In this document: piece by piece, positions 9,333 to 19,121 of the stretch
Layout: every line of letters starts with the position of its first letter
How positions within the stretch are numbered: position 1 is the first letter of the stretch
NCBI GenBank assembly: GCA_016208415.1
Contig: JACQYB010000024.1
Location: 1 to 64,000, forward strand
Direction of reading: 5' to 3'
Length of the DNA: 64,000 nt
DNA from: Betaproteobacteria bacterium
Lineage (GTDB): Bacteria > Pseudomonadota > Gammaproteobacteria > Burkholderiales > Rhodocyclaceae
The notes under the pieces: model-generated
Database searches by the model: none
What the model saw: only the letters and a program-made list of their open reading frames with translations
What the model was told of the DNA's origin: nothing
Position numbers and translations under genes: made by a program

Positions 9333-11261
9333 CTACCGTGTTGGCTGGACCGATGCCACGCAATTGCGACCCTTTTCCTTGGCCACGTAGAGGCCCTGGT
9401 CGGCGGTCTTGATGAGGTTGTGCACGTCGGGCATGCCGGGCAGGCGCTGGGCCACGCCGACACTGACGCTGCTCTTGAGCGCCAGCATGCCCGCCTTCAC
9501 CAGCAATTCGGCCACTGCGGCGCGAACCCGCTCGGCGACGCTGAGCGCCTGGTCGAGGGTGGTGTCGGGGCAGATGACGAGGAACTCGTCACCGCCGGTA
9601 CGGGCGATGACGTCCTGGGCCCGCAGGCCGCGCTTCAGTGCCAGGGCCGTCTGGCGCAGGAAGACGTCGCCCACGTCATGGCCGTACTGGTCGTTGATGC
9701 GCTTGAAGTCGTCCAGGTCGATCACCATGCACGACATGGGCCGACGCGAACGCAGCACCGCCGCCCATTCCTGCTGTATCCGCTCCATGGCGTAGCGGCG
9801 GTTCGGGAAACCGGTCAGCGAGTCGGTGAGCGCCACCTCCTGCAGTCTGCGGTTGGTGATGGCCAGCTCGGTGGCGAAATGGCGGATATCCTCGCGGTCG
9901 TGCTCGATCTCCTGGTGCAGGCTGATGATGCGTAGCCCCGCGGTGAGCCGCGCTGCCAGCACCCGCGGCTTGAGCGGCTTGCTGACGAAGTCGTCCACGC
10001 CGCTCTCGAAGGCCTCGATCAGCCGTTCGTCGTCTTCCAGGCTGGTCAGGATGAGGATGTAGATACCGCGGCCGGCGCGGGTCTTGCGCAGCGCGCGCGT
10101 CAGCGTGATGCCGTCCATTTCCGGCATCATCCAGTCCACGACCATCAGGTGCGGCTGCTTGTCCAGGGCCACCTCCAGGCCCTGCTGGCCGTTCTTGGCC
10201 TCCAGCACCTCGTAGCCGTGGCCCTCGAGCACGGCGCGCAGCATGGCGCGCATGGTCGCGTCATCGTCCACCACCAGCACCCGCAGATGGGGCTTGCCTG
10301 GCGGGTGCCCGCCGCCCGGCACGCCGAGCATCCGGGGCGGCTGCGCCGGGGTCTTGGACATCTCCTCGAACGACGGCAGCGGTTCGGCCTTGAGGTTGAG
10401 CAGCTTGCTCCACTCCAGCCAGTCAGCCACGACCTTGTCGCAGATCTCCGTGATGGCATCGGCGGACAGGGACAGCCGCGAGCCCAGCAGGAACAGCCGC
10501 GCCATCATGGCGCTGCGCTCAGCCTCCCGAGCCGTACAGATCGATCCAATGTGACGCGCCAGGCTGATGGTGTGGGTCACCAGCAGCGGACGCGAGCCCT
10601 CGGGAAAGCCGGAGCGATCCGGATCCTCGTGGTGGAGCACGGCGTCCACGAAGATCCTGGGCAGTCCCCAGTCGCCGAGCATCGCCGCCGCCAGATCAGC
10701 GTGGTTCAGGGAGAACGCCTCCTGCTCCAGCTCGGTGAGCACGCGGTCGCGATCTGCCGCATGCCCTGTAAGGACCTGCGCGTATTCCCCGGGGAACAGG
10801 GTGGCCAGGGCCAGGTCGCCGACGCGAGACAGCAGCCCGGCGCAGAACGCTTCTTCGGGCATGGCGGCGCGGGTACGGCTGGTGATGACCTGGGTGGCGA
10901 TACCGCACGCCAGCGAAGTCGACCAGAAGCCGGAGTAATCGAAGTTCGGGCACGAGCCGTGGTCATAGGCCGACAGCAGCGAAAACCCCAGAGCCAGGTT
11001 GCGCACGGCCGGCAGTCCGAGCACCAGCAGCGCGTCCTGCACGGACGCCACCGGGCGCCGCCCGACGGCGTTGACGCCGTTGGAGGCCTTGAACAGACGG
11101 CCGACGAAGGCGGGGTCGGCCTTGATGACCCGCGCCATCTCGGCGAACGAAACGTTGTCCTGCTGGGTCAGGCGGATGATGTGCAGTGCCACCCCACGCG
11201 GGGAAGGCAGGTCACCAGTCGCCTTCAGTTGTTCGAACTTCGACAGGTCAATCGGACTCAT
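9333..11261 (-). CDS. HDOD-REC-GGDEF signalling protein
   Basis: Domains in order are an HDOD domain (about residues 10-280, with DLPSPRGVALHIIRL and LSRVGDLALATLFP), a receiver domain (about 325-440, VDDDATMRAML, DWMMPEMDG, SKPLKP) and a C-terminal GGDEF domain (about 470-640). The GGDEF signature is intact (RTGGDEFLVICP) and is preceded by RAQD, matching the RxxD inhibitory site, so this looks like a feedback-controlled diguanylate cyclase. The ATG at 11261 is preferred over three GTG codons just upstream. Its intact GGDEF contrasts with the degenerate one in the neighbouring REC-GGDEF-EAL gene; the two may act as a make/break pair (inference). Confidence 0.9.
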   Translation of the reverse strand: MSPIDLSKFEQLKATGDLPSPRGVALHIIRLTQQDNVSFAEMARVIKADPAFVGRLFKASNGVNAVGRRPVASVQDALLVLGLPAVRNLALGFSLLSAYDHGSCPNFDYSGFWSTSLACGIATQVITSRTRAAMPEEAFCAGLLSRVGDLALATLFPGEYAQVLTGHAADRDRVLTELEQEAFSLNHADLAAAMLGDWGLPRIFVDAVLHHEDPDRSGFPEGSRPLLVTHTISLARHIGSICTAREAERSAMMARLFLLGSRLSLSADAITEICDKVVADWLEWSKLLNLKAEPLPSFEEMSKTPAQPPRMLGVPGGGHPPGKPHLRVLVVDDDATMRAMLRAVLEGHGYEVLEAKNGQQGLEVALDKQPHLMVVDWMMPEMDGITLTRALRKTRAGRGIYILILTSLEDDERLIEAFESGVDDFVSKPLKPRVLAARLTAGLRIISLHQEIEHDREDIRHFATELAITNRRLQEVALTDSLTGFPNRRYAMERIQQEWAAVLRSRRPMSCMVIDLDDFKRINDQYGHDVGDVFLRQTALALKRGLRAQDVIARTGGDEFLVICPDTTLDQALSVAERVRAAVAELLVKAGMLALKSSVSVGVAQRLPGMPDVHNLIKTADQGLYVAKEKGRNCVASVQPTR

Positions 11262-11427
11262 CACCACCACTCTTGCACGGCAAGGCCCCAGCGGGAACTA
11301 GGAAGCATGGGCCTTTTACGGCGCGACCCGGATCTGGCTTGAGCACGGGGCGGGATGCGGCACAGTGCCGGGTGCGCCGGGTGAATGCTTGATAGAATTC
11401 CGCCGACCCCCGGCTTTCCATGACGCC

Positions 11428-11964
11428 ATGAAATTCTGCAGCCACTGCGGTGCGCCGGTCGCCGTGCGCGTTCCGCCCGGCGACACCCTGCCCCGCCATA
11501 TCTGTGACGAGTGCGGTGTCATCCACTACCACAACCCCAAGATGGTCGTGGGCGCCATCGCGGAATGGGAAGACCGCATCCTGCTGTGCCGGCGCGCCAT
11601 CGAGCCGCGCCACGGCTTCTGGACCCTGCCGGCGGGCTTCATGGAAAACGACGAGACCACCGCCCAGGCTGCGGCCCGGGAGACCCTGGAGGAGGCCTGT
11701 GCCCGCATCGAGGTGGGAGAGCTGTTTACCCTGATCAATGTGCCCCACATCAACCAGGTGCATCTGGTCTATCGGGCGCGACTGCTGGACGCGGATTTCG
11801 GCGCGGGCGTGGAAACCCTCGAATCGCGGCTGTTCGACGAGTGCTCCATCCCGTGGCCGGACATCGCCTTTCGCTCCATCGCCATGTCCCTGCGGCTCTA
11901 TTACGAGGACCGCCGCGGCGGCGCCTTTCGCTTCCACGCCGGCGACATCCTGCTGGCACGCTGA
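11428..11964 (+). CDS. NUDIX hydrolase with N-terminal zinc ribbon
   Basis: This 178-residue protein starts MKFCSHCGAPV. A four-Cys zinc ribbon (CSHC and CDEC) is followed by a Nudix domain whose box reads GFMENDETTAQAAARETLEEA, close to G-x5-E-x7-RE-x2-EE. The layout resembles NudC-like or ADP-ribose-type Nudix hydrolases of proteobacteria; the substrate cannot be read from sequence. The start was placed at the ATG directly before the zinc ribbon. It stands alone between two leftward signalling genes. Confidence 0.88.
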   Translation: MKFCSHCGAPVAVRVPPGDTLPRHICDECGVIHYHNPKMVVGAIAEWEDRILLCRRAIEPRHGFWTLPAGFMENDETTAQAAARETLEEACARIEVGELFTLINVPHINQVHLVYRARLLDADFGAGVETLESRLFDECSIPWPDIAFRSIAMSLRLYYEDRRGGAFRFHAGDILLAR

Positions 11965-12017
11965 CGGCGCCCCGCCCGCTCGCGGGCGCCCGCCGCCTCT
12001 TGCGCCGCCCTCGTTCC

Positions 12018-14540
12018 CTACGCCAGCGTGAAGTAGACCGTGGTGCCCTGTCCCACGGCGGATTGCGCCCAGATGCGCCCGCCGTGGCGATGCACGATGC
12101 GCTGCGCGATGGCCAGCCCGATGCCGCTGCCCTCGAACTCGCTGGGCCCGTGCAGGCGCTGGAAGGGTGCGAACAACTGCTGCGCGTAGGCCATGTCGAA
12201 ACCGGCGCCGTTGTCACGCACGAAAAAGACGCGCCGCCCGTCCTGAAGTTCTTCCCCGACCTCGATGCGCGCGGGCTCGCACCCTGCGGAGAACTTCCAG
12301 GCATTGTCCAGCAACTGTTCCAGAAGCTGGCGGCACATGCCGGGGTCGGCCTGGATCGGCCCCTCCAGCGCCACATCCACGGCCACGGTGCGCTGTGGAT
12401 CGCGCTCCTGCAAGGCCCGCAACGCATCCAAGGCGAGGGCGCCCAGATCCACCGGACGCGGGTGAAACTCGGCCTGTCCGATGCGCGACAGGCGCAGCAG
12501 ACCGTCGATGAGCCCGTCGATGCGCCGACAGGCGTAGCGGATGCGTGTCACGTACTGCCGGCCGGTGTCGTCCAGCCTGCCACCGTACTCCTCCTCCAGC
12601 AGGCGGCTGAAGCCGTCCAGGGCGCGCAGCGGTGCGCGCAGGTCGTGGGACACGGAATAGCTGAAGGCCTCCAGTTCGCGGTTGGAGGCCGCCAGGGCTG
12701 CGGAGCGCGCCAGCACGCGCGCTTCGAGCTGGCCCCGCAGCACCGTCAGCTCTTCGAGCTGCCTGTGCTGCTGCACCTCCGCCTGCTTGATGCGGGTGAT
12801 CTCGCGGGCGCGCAAGACCACGCCGAAATAGGCGCCGCTGTCATCCGTGGCCGGGGCCTTGATGATGTCGAAAACCCGTTGCGCACCGTCCCGATCCACC
12901 AGCCGCTCTTCCATGCGCAGCGCCACGTGCCGGGACAGCACCTCGTCGTCGCCGGCGCCCCAGCGCAGCAGGTCCTGGCGCCGTTGCGGCAGGCGGGCGA
13001 TCATCTCGCGGTCGGTGAGCCCGACGTAATCCACCAGTTCCGCCCCGAACAGATGGAGCATCGCCCGGTTCGCCACCTGCCAGCAGCCCTGCGGATCCTT
13101 CATCACGATGGGGTCGCCGCTGGCCTCGATCAGGCGCTGCAGGCGACGCACCGACTCCAGCACCGCCTGCTGCGCCGCCACCAGCCCCGTCACTTCGCGG
13201 GCGACGCCGCGATAGCCGCGGAATCGCCCCTGGGCGGAAAACACCGGCATGCCGCTGATGCTGATGTAATGGAGGCGATGATCGGCCCCGATGCGCCGCA
13301 GCACCAGATCCTGGAACGGCCGGCGCGATTCCACCCGGGTGCGCAGTGCCAGCCAGCGTTCGGCGGCGACGTCGAAGATCGGCTGCTGCCAGCCGGTACG
13401 TCCCAGCAGGTCCGCCGGGCGCATGCCTGAACGGCCCAGCCCCTCGCCCGTGACACGGGTGAAAAGCAGATCCGCGTCCTGCTCCCAGTACCAGTCCGAG
13501 AACAGGTCCAGCAGGCTCGCAAGCTGCGCCTCCCGCGCCTCGAGCTCGGCCTGGGCGATCTGGCGTTCGGCAAAGGCGGCCGAGAGCACCAGCGCTGTCA
13601 CCGCGGTCACGGCGATGAAGCCGTGGACGGTCGTCAGCCGCGCGGCATCGGCCACGGCGCCGATGCCGCCTGCGCCCAGCGTGCCCTCGTAGGCCACGGC
13701 GCCCAGGCCCAGCAGCAGCGTGGTCACCACGTGGATGGGAAAGCGCAGCACCAGCCACACCAGCAGCGGAACCTGCAAGTACAGCAACAGGTGGGGATCG
13801 GGCAGGCCCAGGCTGACACGGTGGAACACCGCGTAGGCGATGCCCACCATGAGCAGGGTGATCAACAGCAGTTCTCCACCCACGCCCGCCGGAGCGGTGC
13901 GCGATCCCCGGCCCATCTGTGCCCACGACAGCAGGGCCGGCGCCACCAGCAACATGCCCAGGGCGTCACCCAGGCACCACTGCAGCCAGGCCAGCCGACC
14001 CTGGATGGCGCCCTGGCCGGGATCGGCGGCCAGTGCCAGCATGCCGGCGGTCGCGGACAATACGGCGGCAGCATAGACACCGACGGCAAACGCCAGCGCT
14101 GCGCGCGCCGTCGCGAACACCCGGTAGGGCCCGACGCTCACCCTCAGCGCGTAGGCCACCGCCAGCAGCGCGGCCATGCTTCCCAGCGACGCCGCCAGGC
14201 CCGCCAGCACCCCCACCCCGGAAAGGTAGAACCCCGCAAGCGCCCCCAACACCAGGCCGGGGAACAACCAGGCGCCGAACAGCAGCAGCACCGCCATGGC
14301 CATGCCGGTGTGCAGTTGCAGCGGCGCCACGGGCTCCGCGGCACCCGCCAGCAGGGCACCGAGGAAGGCGAAGGAAAGGTGGGCGATGGCCGCCAGGGCG
14401 TTGGCGCCGAACCAGCCCAGGGTCGTCGCGACGGTTCGCAGCGGCCCGCCGGCGGGTATGTTGGAACGCCCGCCAGCGGGCGGGGCGAAGCGTCCCCGCG
14501 CAGCGTCGATGATTCTGGCCAGCACCGTGGCGCCCCTCAC
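12018..14540 (-). CDS. MASE1-PAS sensor histidine kinase (second of a tandem pair)
   Basis: The N-terminal third (about residues 35-330) has around eight hydrophobic segments and resembles a MASE1 membrane sensor domain. Two PAS regions follow (about 335-585), then HisKA with the phospho-accepting His in SYSVSHDLRAPLRALDGFS, and an HATPase domain with RQLLEQLLDNAWKFS and GSGIGLAIAQRIV. The start is probably GTG at 14540, six nucleotides after the upstream kinase stops. No cognate response regulator is adjacent. Overall design and many stretches match the neighbouring kinase, so they are tandem paralogues. Confidence 0.85.
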   Translation of the reverse strand: MRGATVLARIIDAARGRFAPPAGGRSNIPAGGPLRTVATTLGWFGANALAAIAHLSFAFLGALLAGAAEPVAPLQLHTGMAMAVLLLFGAWLFPGLVLGALAGFYLSGVGVLAGLAASLGSMAALLAVAYALRVSVGPYRVFATARAALAFAVGVYAAAVLSATAGMLALAADPGQGAIQGRLAWLQWCLGDALGMLLVAPALLSWAQMGRGSRTAPAGVGGELLLITLLMVGIAYAVFHRVSLGLPDPHLLLYLQVPLLVWLVLRFPIHVVTTLLLGLGAVAYEGTLGAGGIGAVADAARLTTVHGFIAVTAVTALVLSAAFAERQIAQAELEAREAQLASLLDLFSDWYWEQDADLLFTRVTGEGLGRSGMRPADLLGRTGWQQPIFDVAAERWLALRTRVESRRPFQDLVLRRIGADHRLHYISISGMPVFSAQGRFRGYRGVAREVTGLVAAQQAVLESVRRLQRLIEASGDPIVMKDPQGCWQVANRAMLHLFGAELVDYVGLTDREMIARLPQRRQDLLRWGAGDDEVLSRHVALRMEERLVDRDGAQRVFDIIKAPATDDSGAYFGVVLRAREITRIKQAEVQQHRQLEELTVLRGQLEARVLARSAALAASNRELEAFSYSVSHDLRAPLRALDGFSRLLEEEYGGRLDDTGRQYVTRIRYACRRIDGLIDGLLRLSRIGQAEFHPRPVDLGALALDALRALQERDPQRTVAVDVALEGPIQADPGMCRQLLEQLLDNAWKFSAGCEPARIEVGEELQDGRRVFFVRDNGAGFDMAYAQQLFAPFQRLHGPSEFEGSGIGLAIAQRIVHRHGGRIWAQSAVGQGTTVYFTLA

Positions 14541-14546
14541 CGGCTC

Positions 14547-17051
14547 TCAGCCCAGCTCGAAGTAGAACGTGGCGCCGGCACCGACGGCGCTTTGCGCCGC
14601 CACCTGCCCGCCGTGCAACCGCACCACGCGCTGCACGATCGCCAGACCGATGCCGGTGCCCTCGAACTCCGCCTCCGTATGCAGCCTCTGGAAGGGCGCG
14701 AAGAGGCGCTCGGCGCGCGTGGCGTCGAAGCCGACGCCGTTGTCGCGCACGAAGAACATGCGCCGGCCGTCCCGTCCTTCCACACCCACCTCGATGCGCG
14801 CCGGTGCGGCGCCGCGGGAGAACTTCCAGGCATTGCGCAGCAGGTTCTCCAGCAGCACCCGCACCAGCCCCGGATCCGCCTCCACATGCAGGTCGGGCGC
14901 GATCTCGACGGTGACCTGCCGCGCCGGATCCATTTCCTGCAACTCCCGCAGGATGCCGGCGGCGAGCGCGCCCAGGTCCACGTCCTCGCGGCGCACCTCC
15001 GACTGGGAGATGCGCGAGAGCTTGAGCAGCTCGTCGATGAGCACGCCCATGCGGCGGCTGGCACGGCGGATGCGGGCGATGTAGTCCAGCCCGCGTTCGT
15101 CGAGCCGCTCGGCGCAGTCCTCCTCCAGCATGCTGCTGAACCCGTCCAGCGCCCGCAGGGGCGCCCGCAGGTCGTGGGACACGGAGTAGCTGAACCCGGC
15201 AAGTTCGCGATTGGCCGCCTCCAGTGCGGCGGTACGCACCTGCACCCGGGTTTCCAGGTCGGTGTTCAGCCGCTGGATCTCCGCCAGTTGATGGAGCTGG
15301 ACCTCTTCCGATTTCTTCAGCCGCGAGATGTCCTGCGCCACGTGCAGCACCGCGGAGACCCGGCCCTCGGGACCGAAGATGGGGGTGGCCACCACGTCGT
15401 AGGCTCGGGCCGCGTGCTCGGCATGGGGCATCAGCTCTTCGCGGCTTCGCGCCTTGCCGGTGGCCACCACGCGGCGCGTGGCATCGGCGGCGCGCGCCAG
15501 CATTCCGGCGGCGAAGGGCACCAGCCGGGCGATCTCGCCGTCGGTGCGCCCGGTCCATGCCGCACCCTCCAGCCGCCACAGGTCCAGCAGGGCCTGGTTG
15601 GCCATCTGCCAGCGTCCCTCGGCATCCTTGAGCACGATCATGTCCGGCGAGCCGTCGATCAGCCGGCGCAGCATGGCCTCGCGCACACGCACGTTCTCCT
15701 GCGCGCGCAGTTCCTCGCTCACGTGCTTGGCCACCCCCCGGTAGCCGGTGAACTGGCCGCGCGCATCGCTCAGCGGTTCGCCGCTGAAACGCACGTAGTG
15801 CCAGCCGCCGCGGCCATCGGGATAGCGCATGAGGAAATCGCGGAACGGCCGGCGGGCCTCCAGCCCGATGCGCAGTTGCCGCGGGTCGGGCGACACCGCC
15901 TCCAGCGGCGACAGGTCCCAGGGCACGCGCCCCACCGCCGCCTGCAGCAGCCGATTGGGCCGCGCCTCGGCGCCATAGGCCGTCATGCGCGTGTAGCGCA
16001 GATCCGCGTCCAGTTCCCAGTACCAGTCGGAAGAAACGCGGGTGAGGCTGTGCAGCCGGCTCTCGTCCTCGCGCAGCACCTCCAGCACCCCGCGGCGCCG
16101 GCTGGCCGCCGAGCCGAGCATGAGCACCGTGGCCGTCACCACCAGCACGTAGCCGTGAAGCACCTCCAGGCTCACCCTGGCGCCGAATGCCGCCATGGGC
16201 CCCAGGCCCGCCGCCACCCCGGCGGCGGCGACCACGGAAATCAGGGCATTGACGGTGGAGACCTCGAGCAGGGAAAAGCGCAGCGCCATGCCCAGCAGCA
16301 GCGGCACGACGAGGAAGGCTTCCAGATGGGCGCTGCCCAGCCCGAACGAACGGCCGCCATAGACCGTCGCCTGGATGCCGAGGATCAGCACCACGAAAAC
16401 GGCGAGTTCCAGCGCCTGACCCACCCGATAGCGCCGGCGCGCAAGCACATGCCAGGCGATCAGCACCGGCGCCACCAGGGCGGCGCCCAGCGCGTGGCCG
16501 AGCACGTCCCACAGCCAGTGGCCGAACCATGCGCCGCGGCCGAGGCTGCCGGACACGAGCAGGCCCACCGAACCGAGACTGCCCCCGAGCATCGCCGGCA
16601 CACACGCGCCCAGGCCAAGCAGCGCAAGCACGCCACGGGGGCTTTCCAGCAACTGGCGCGGCGCGCTCACCCAGCGGCGCAGCAGCAGTCGGGCCAGCAC
16701 GGGGCCGGCCACCTCGCCGGCGATGCGCAGCGCGGCCAGTGCGGGGTTCGACGTCGCACCCAGCCACAGCGCCGCGCTCCCCAGCGCCACGCCGGGCAAC
16801 ACGCGATAACCACGAACCAGCACCATGGCCAGCGCGATGCCCGCGGGAGCCCAGACCAGGGAGACATCATCCAGGCCACGCAGCCGCTGCGACAGCCATC
16901 CGGCCACGCCGATCGCCACGGCGAGAACCGCGTTCTCGGCCAGCACGCGCAGCGCCGCCTCGCGCCCACGACGATCGCCGGCCACGGGCGACGCCCCGGC
17001 CCGCCCAGGCCCCATCTCCCCATCCTCGGACGGTGGTGCGGAACGCGTCAT
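14547..17051 (-). CDS. MASE1-PAS sensor histidine kinase (first of a tandem pair)
   Basis: This 834-residue protein has the same architecture as its downstream neighbour: an N-terminal MASE1-like membrane region (LSQRLRGLDDVSLVWAPAG, then several hydrophobic helices), two PAS domains, HisKA (FSYSVSHDLRAPLRALDGFS) and HATPase (LLENLLRNAWKFS, GTGIGLAIVQRVV). It would autophosphorylate in response to a membrane or cytosolic signal; ligand and partner are unknown. The start codon directly abuts an array of 25-bp repeats at 17054-17152. Confidence 0.85.
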   Translation of the reverse strand: MTRSAPPSEDGEMGPGRAGASPVAGDRRGREAALRVLAENAVLAVAIGVAGWLSQRLRGLDDVSLVWAPAGIALAMVLVRGYRVLPGVALGSAALWLGATSNPALAALRIAGEVAGPVLARLLLRRWVSAPRQLLESPRGVLALLGLGACVPAMLGGSLGSVGLLVSGSLGRGAWFGHWLWDVLGHALGAALVAPVLIAWHVLARRRYRVGQALELAVFVVLILGIQATVYGGRSFGLGSAHLEAFLVVPLLLGMALRFSLLEVSTVNALISVVAAAGVAAGLGPMAAFGARVSLEVLHGYVLVVTATVLMLGSAASRRRGVLEVLREDESRLHSLTRVSSDWYWELDADLRYTRMTAYGAEARPNRLLQAAVGRVPWDLSPLEAVSPDPRQLRIGLEARRPFRDFLMRYPDGRGGWHYVRFSGEPLSDARGQFTGYRGVAKHVSEELRAQENVRVREAMLRRLIDGSPDMIVLKDAEGRWQMANQALLDLWRLEGAAWTGRTDGEIARLVPFAAGMLARAADATRRVVATGKARSREELMPHAEHAARAYDVVATPIFGPEGRVSAVLHVAQDISRLKKSEEVQLHQLAEIQRLNTDLETRVQVRTAALEAANRELAGFSYSVSHDLRAPLRALDGFSSMLEEDCAERLDERGLDYIARIRRASRRMGVLIDELLKLSRISQSEVRREDVDLGALAAGILRELQEMDPARQVTVEIAPDLHVEADPGLVRVLLENLLRNAWKFSRGAAPARIEVGVEGRDGRRMFFVRDNGVGFDATRAERLFAPFQRLHTEAEFEGTGIGLAIVQRVVRLHGGQVAAQSAVGAGATFYFELG

Positions 17052-17053
17052 GT

Positions 17054-17152
17054 CAGTGGAAACGCCATCTGCGCGGCCCAGTCGAAACGCCGATGCCGCG
17101 GCCCGGTCAAAGCCCCGGCTCCGCGGCGCGGCCGAAGCGCCGGGACAGGGCG
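17054..17152 (-). repeat. 25-bp tandem repeat array A (about 4 units)
   Basis: Four diverged units of 25 bp, each containing a GAAACGCC-like core on the plus strand, run up to the start codon of the first MASE1 kinase. Read leftward, at least two units show the GCCG-N6-CGGC mini-hairpin typical of this family. Unlike the other arrays this one is not attached to a stop codon. Confidence 0.7.
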
Positions 17153-17440
17153 CACTGAACGGCAGGCAAACGACGCATCGGATTCAGGTTCGTGGAAGCC
17201 ATCACAGAAGGAGGTCACCGAGCAGGCTGCCAGCCCCCATCCCCGCCGCACCGCGATGCACTGGAGGGTTGGGCACCATCCCCCGCCCGGCGCGCGGCGG
17301 TTAGGGTCCGGTGCCCCTCGATTGAATGTCATGGGTGCCTTCGGACCTGCGTATCCCCGGGCAACATTATATTGGCCTGCGCGTGCCGCGGCGATGTGCC
17401 CGTATCGCGCCGATCACCCGCGACACCCCCGCCGCAGCGG
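17153..17440. other. Intergenic region with a candidate leftward promoter
   Basis: No convincing gene was found here. A consensus -10 hexamer TATAAT reads leftward at 17371-17366 in a locally AT-richer patch, but no clear -35 was seen 17 nt upstream. A 94-codon leftward frame covering 17048-17332 has no recognisable features and runs into the kinase start, so it is not called. Confidence 0.4.
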
Positions 17441-18274
17441 TCACTGCAAGCGAAGGTCGAACCGCACCTCCACCTCGGTGGCGAATTCGCGCCCCGCCAC
17501 ACCCGGCGGCAGGGTGACGATCGTCAAGGCCTGAAGCACCATTTCCCGCGCCTGGCGATCGGGGATTTCATGGCTGCTGGACCGGGCCACCGAGACCGCC
17601 GGCGCACGCCCGTCGCCAAAGAAAGCGATGCGGACATCCACGGACCCACTCCAGCCGCGCTCCTGGGCCACCATGGGATAGCGCTTGAACTTCTGCGCTG
17701 CCCCCGCCAAGGCAAAGCGCAGTTGCCTGAGCCCGTCCTCATCGACGGCATGCGCCGCCCCGGTATCCGGCGCGGCGGCGCCCGCGGGGAAACGCTCGGC
17801 GGTGGCAGCCGCAGACGCCGGGCGCCGCGGCTCGTCGCGGGCCGCCGGTGCGGGCACCTCGGGCTGCGTCGGCCGGGGGGATGGGGCAAGGAGTTGGGGA
17901 GAGCGTTGCGCCATCTTCTCCGCCCGGCGCGGTGATGGCTCGGGTACCGGCCCGGGTTCGGCCGCTGGGGCGCGCCGGGGCTGGGGCCCTGGCGCCGGCA
18001 GCGTCACCCGCCTCGCTTGCGCCGGCCTGTGCAGCGTGGCCTCCAGCGCGGGCGCCCTCGCGGCGCGTGGTGGGATCCTGCCGTCGAGCCCCAGCACGAC
18101 GGCGTGCAGCGCCACGGACGCCACCACCGCACCGAGCAGGCGCCTCTTGGTTGCGGCCGCTGCGCTCAACGCCGATAAAGCCGGCGTTGGCCTCCACTGA
18201 AACTTCGTTTTCGCCGGATCGGTGGAGACGGCGGGCACGACCTGTTGTCCAAGGCTTGTGCTTTGAGAATTCAC
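17441..18274 (-). CDS. TonB-family energy transducer
   Basis: This 277-residue protein has one membrane helix (about residues 46-62, RRLLGAVVASVALHAVVLGL). A long Pro/Ala/Arg-rich periplasmic linker (about 65-170) leads to a C-terminal domain (about 185-277) with RYPMVAQERGWSGSVDVRIAF, the hallmark of TonB C-terminal domains. It would couple the ExbBD proton motive force to an outer-membrane receptor. No exbBD or receptor gene is adjacent. The only plausible start is GTG at 18274 with a weak ribosome binding site, so the N-terminus is uncertain. Confidence 0.8.
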   Translation of the reverse strand: MNSQSTSLGQQVVPAVSTDPAKTKFQWRPTPALSALSAAAATKRRLLGAVVASVALHAVVLGLDGRIPPRAARAPALEATLHRPAQARRVTLPAPGPQPRRAPAAEPGPVPEPSPRRAEKMAQRSPQLLAPSPRPTQPEVPAPAARDEPRRPASAAATAERFPAGAAAPDTGAAHAVDEDGLRQLRFALAGAAQKFKRYPMVAQERGWSGSVDVRIAFFGDGRAPAVSVARSSSHEIPDRQAREMVLQALTIVTLPPGVAGREFATEVEVRFDLRLQ

Positions 18275-18312
18275 GCCCGTCTGCTACGCTTGTGCAAGTT
18301 TTTGATTCTAAA

Positions 18313-18948
18313 ATGAAGATGGATACGGTTCTGGCGCTGCACAGCGGTGAAGGGCGGATCCCCGCGCACGGGGGGCCGCACCATCCGCTCATCCTCACGC
18401 TGGACATGCACGGCGTGCCCAACCGTTGGGTGAGTTGGCAGCATGCCTGCTTCTACTACGCCAAGGATCTCGTGGCGTGGGTGGCGGGTGAGCATCACTT
18501 CACCTTCCTTGGTGGAGTCAATCGCGCAACGGGGCAGCGTTCTTCCATCACCGCCCACAGCATCATCGCCATCCGCGGCAAGGCCCTGGCGCAGCACCAC
18601 TTCCATGCGGTGCCGCCGCTCAACAACCGCGAGATATTCCATCGCGACCGTCACATGTGCGCCTATTGCGGGGGGACGTTTTCGGGCTTCCGCCTCACGC
18701 GGGACCACATCAGGCCGGTCTCCCAGGGCGGCCTGGACACCTGGATGAACGTGGTGACCGCCTGCCGCGCCTGCAACCAGCGCAAGAGCGGGCGCACGCC
18801 GGAGCAGGCGAGCATGGAACTGCTTTATGCACCGTACGTGCCGAACAAGGCGGAGTATCTCATCCTCTGCAATCGCCAGATACAGGCGGACCAGATGGAT
18901 TTCCTCTCGCGCCACGTCGCTTCCCAGAGCCGCTGGCGTCCGGGCTGA
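18313..18948 (+). CDS. HNH endonuclease family protein
   Basis: This 211-residue protein has an HNH domain at about residues 110-170. CAYCGG and CRACNQRKSG supply the zinc-binding Cys pairs, and RLTRDHIRPVSQGG plus NVVTACRACN form the beta-beta-alpha metal motif. The N-terminal part (LILTLDMHGVPNRWVSWQHACFYYAKDLVAW) resembles that of chromosomally conserved HNH proteins of betaproteobacteria. There is no restriction, phage or intron context, so a housekeeping rather than homing role is likely. The start is the first ATG of MKMDTVLALH. Confidence 0.85.
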   Translation: MKMDTVLALHSGEGRIPAHGGPHHPLILTLDMHGVPNRWVSWQHACFYYAKDLVAWVAGEHHFTFLGGVNRATGQRSSITAHSIIAIRGKALAQHHFHAVPPLNNREIFHRDRHMCAYCGGTFSGFRLTRDHIRPVSQGGLDTWMNVVTACRACNQRKSGRTPEQASMELLYAPYVPNKAEYLILCNRQIQADQMDFLSRHVASQSRWRPG

Positions 18949-19121
18949 TCGCCCGCGTCGGCAACGATTCGGCCCGGAACGGCGTCTCGCGGTACGGGGT
19001 CGAAGAATGCAAACTTGCGTGTTGAATGCGGCATGGCGCGCGGCGCAGGGACGCACCGCGACTATGATCACGCACAACGCGCGCGGCCCGGGAGGTGGCG
19101 CTCCCGCCGGCCGAACCATCA

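Noticed and set aside
11965-12017. Intrinsic terminator between the NUDIX gene and the kinase
   Set aside because: A GGCGCCC/GGGCGCC-type stem is present but no T run follows on either strand.
17048-17332. 94-codon leftward frame next to a TATAAT
   Set aside because: No family resemblance, Arg/Pro-rich, crosses a repeat array and overlaps the kinase start.
13623-17534. 1303-codon plus-strand frame opposite the histidine kinases
   Set aside because: Low-complexity Gln/His/Arg/Gly translation antisense to two well-supported kinases.
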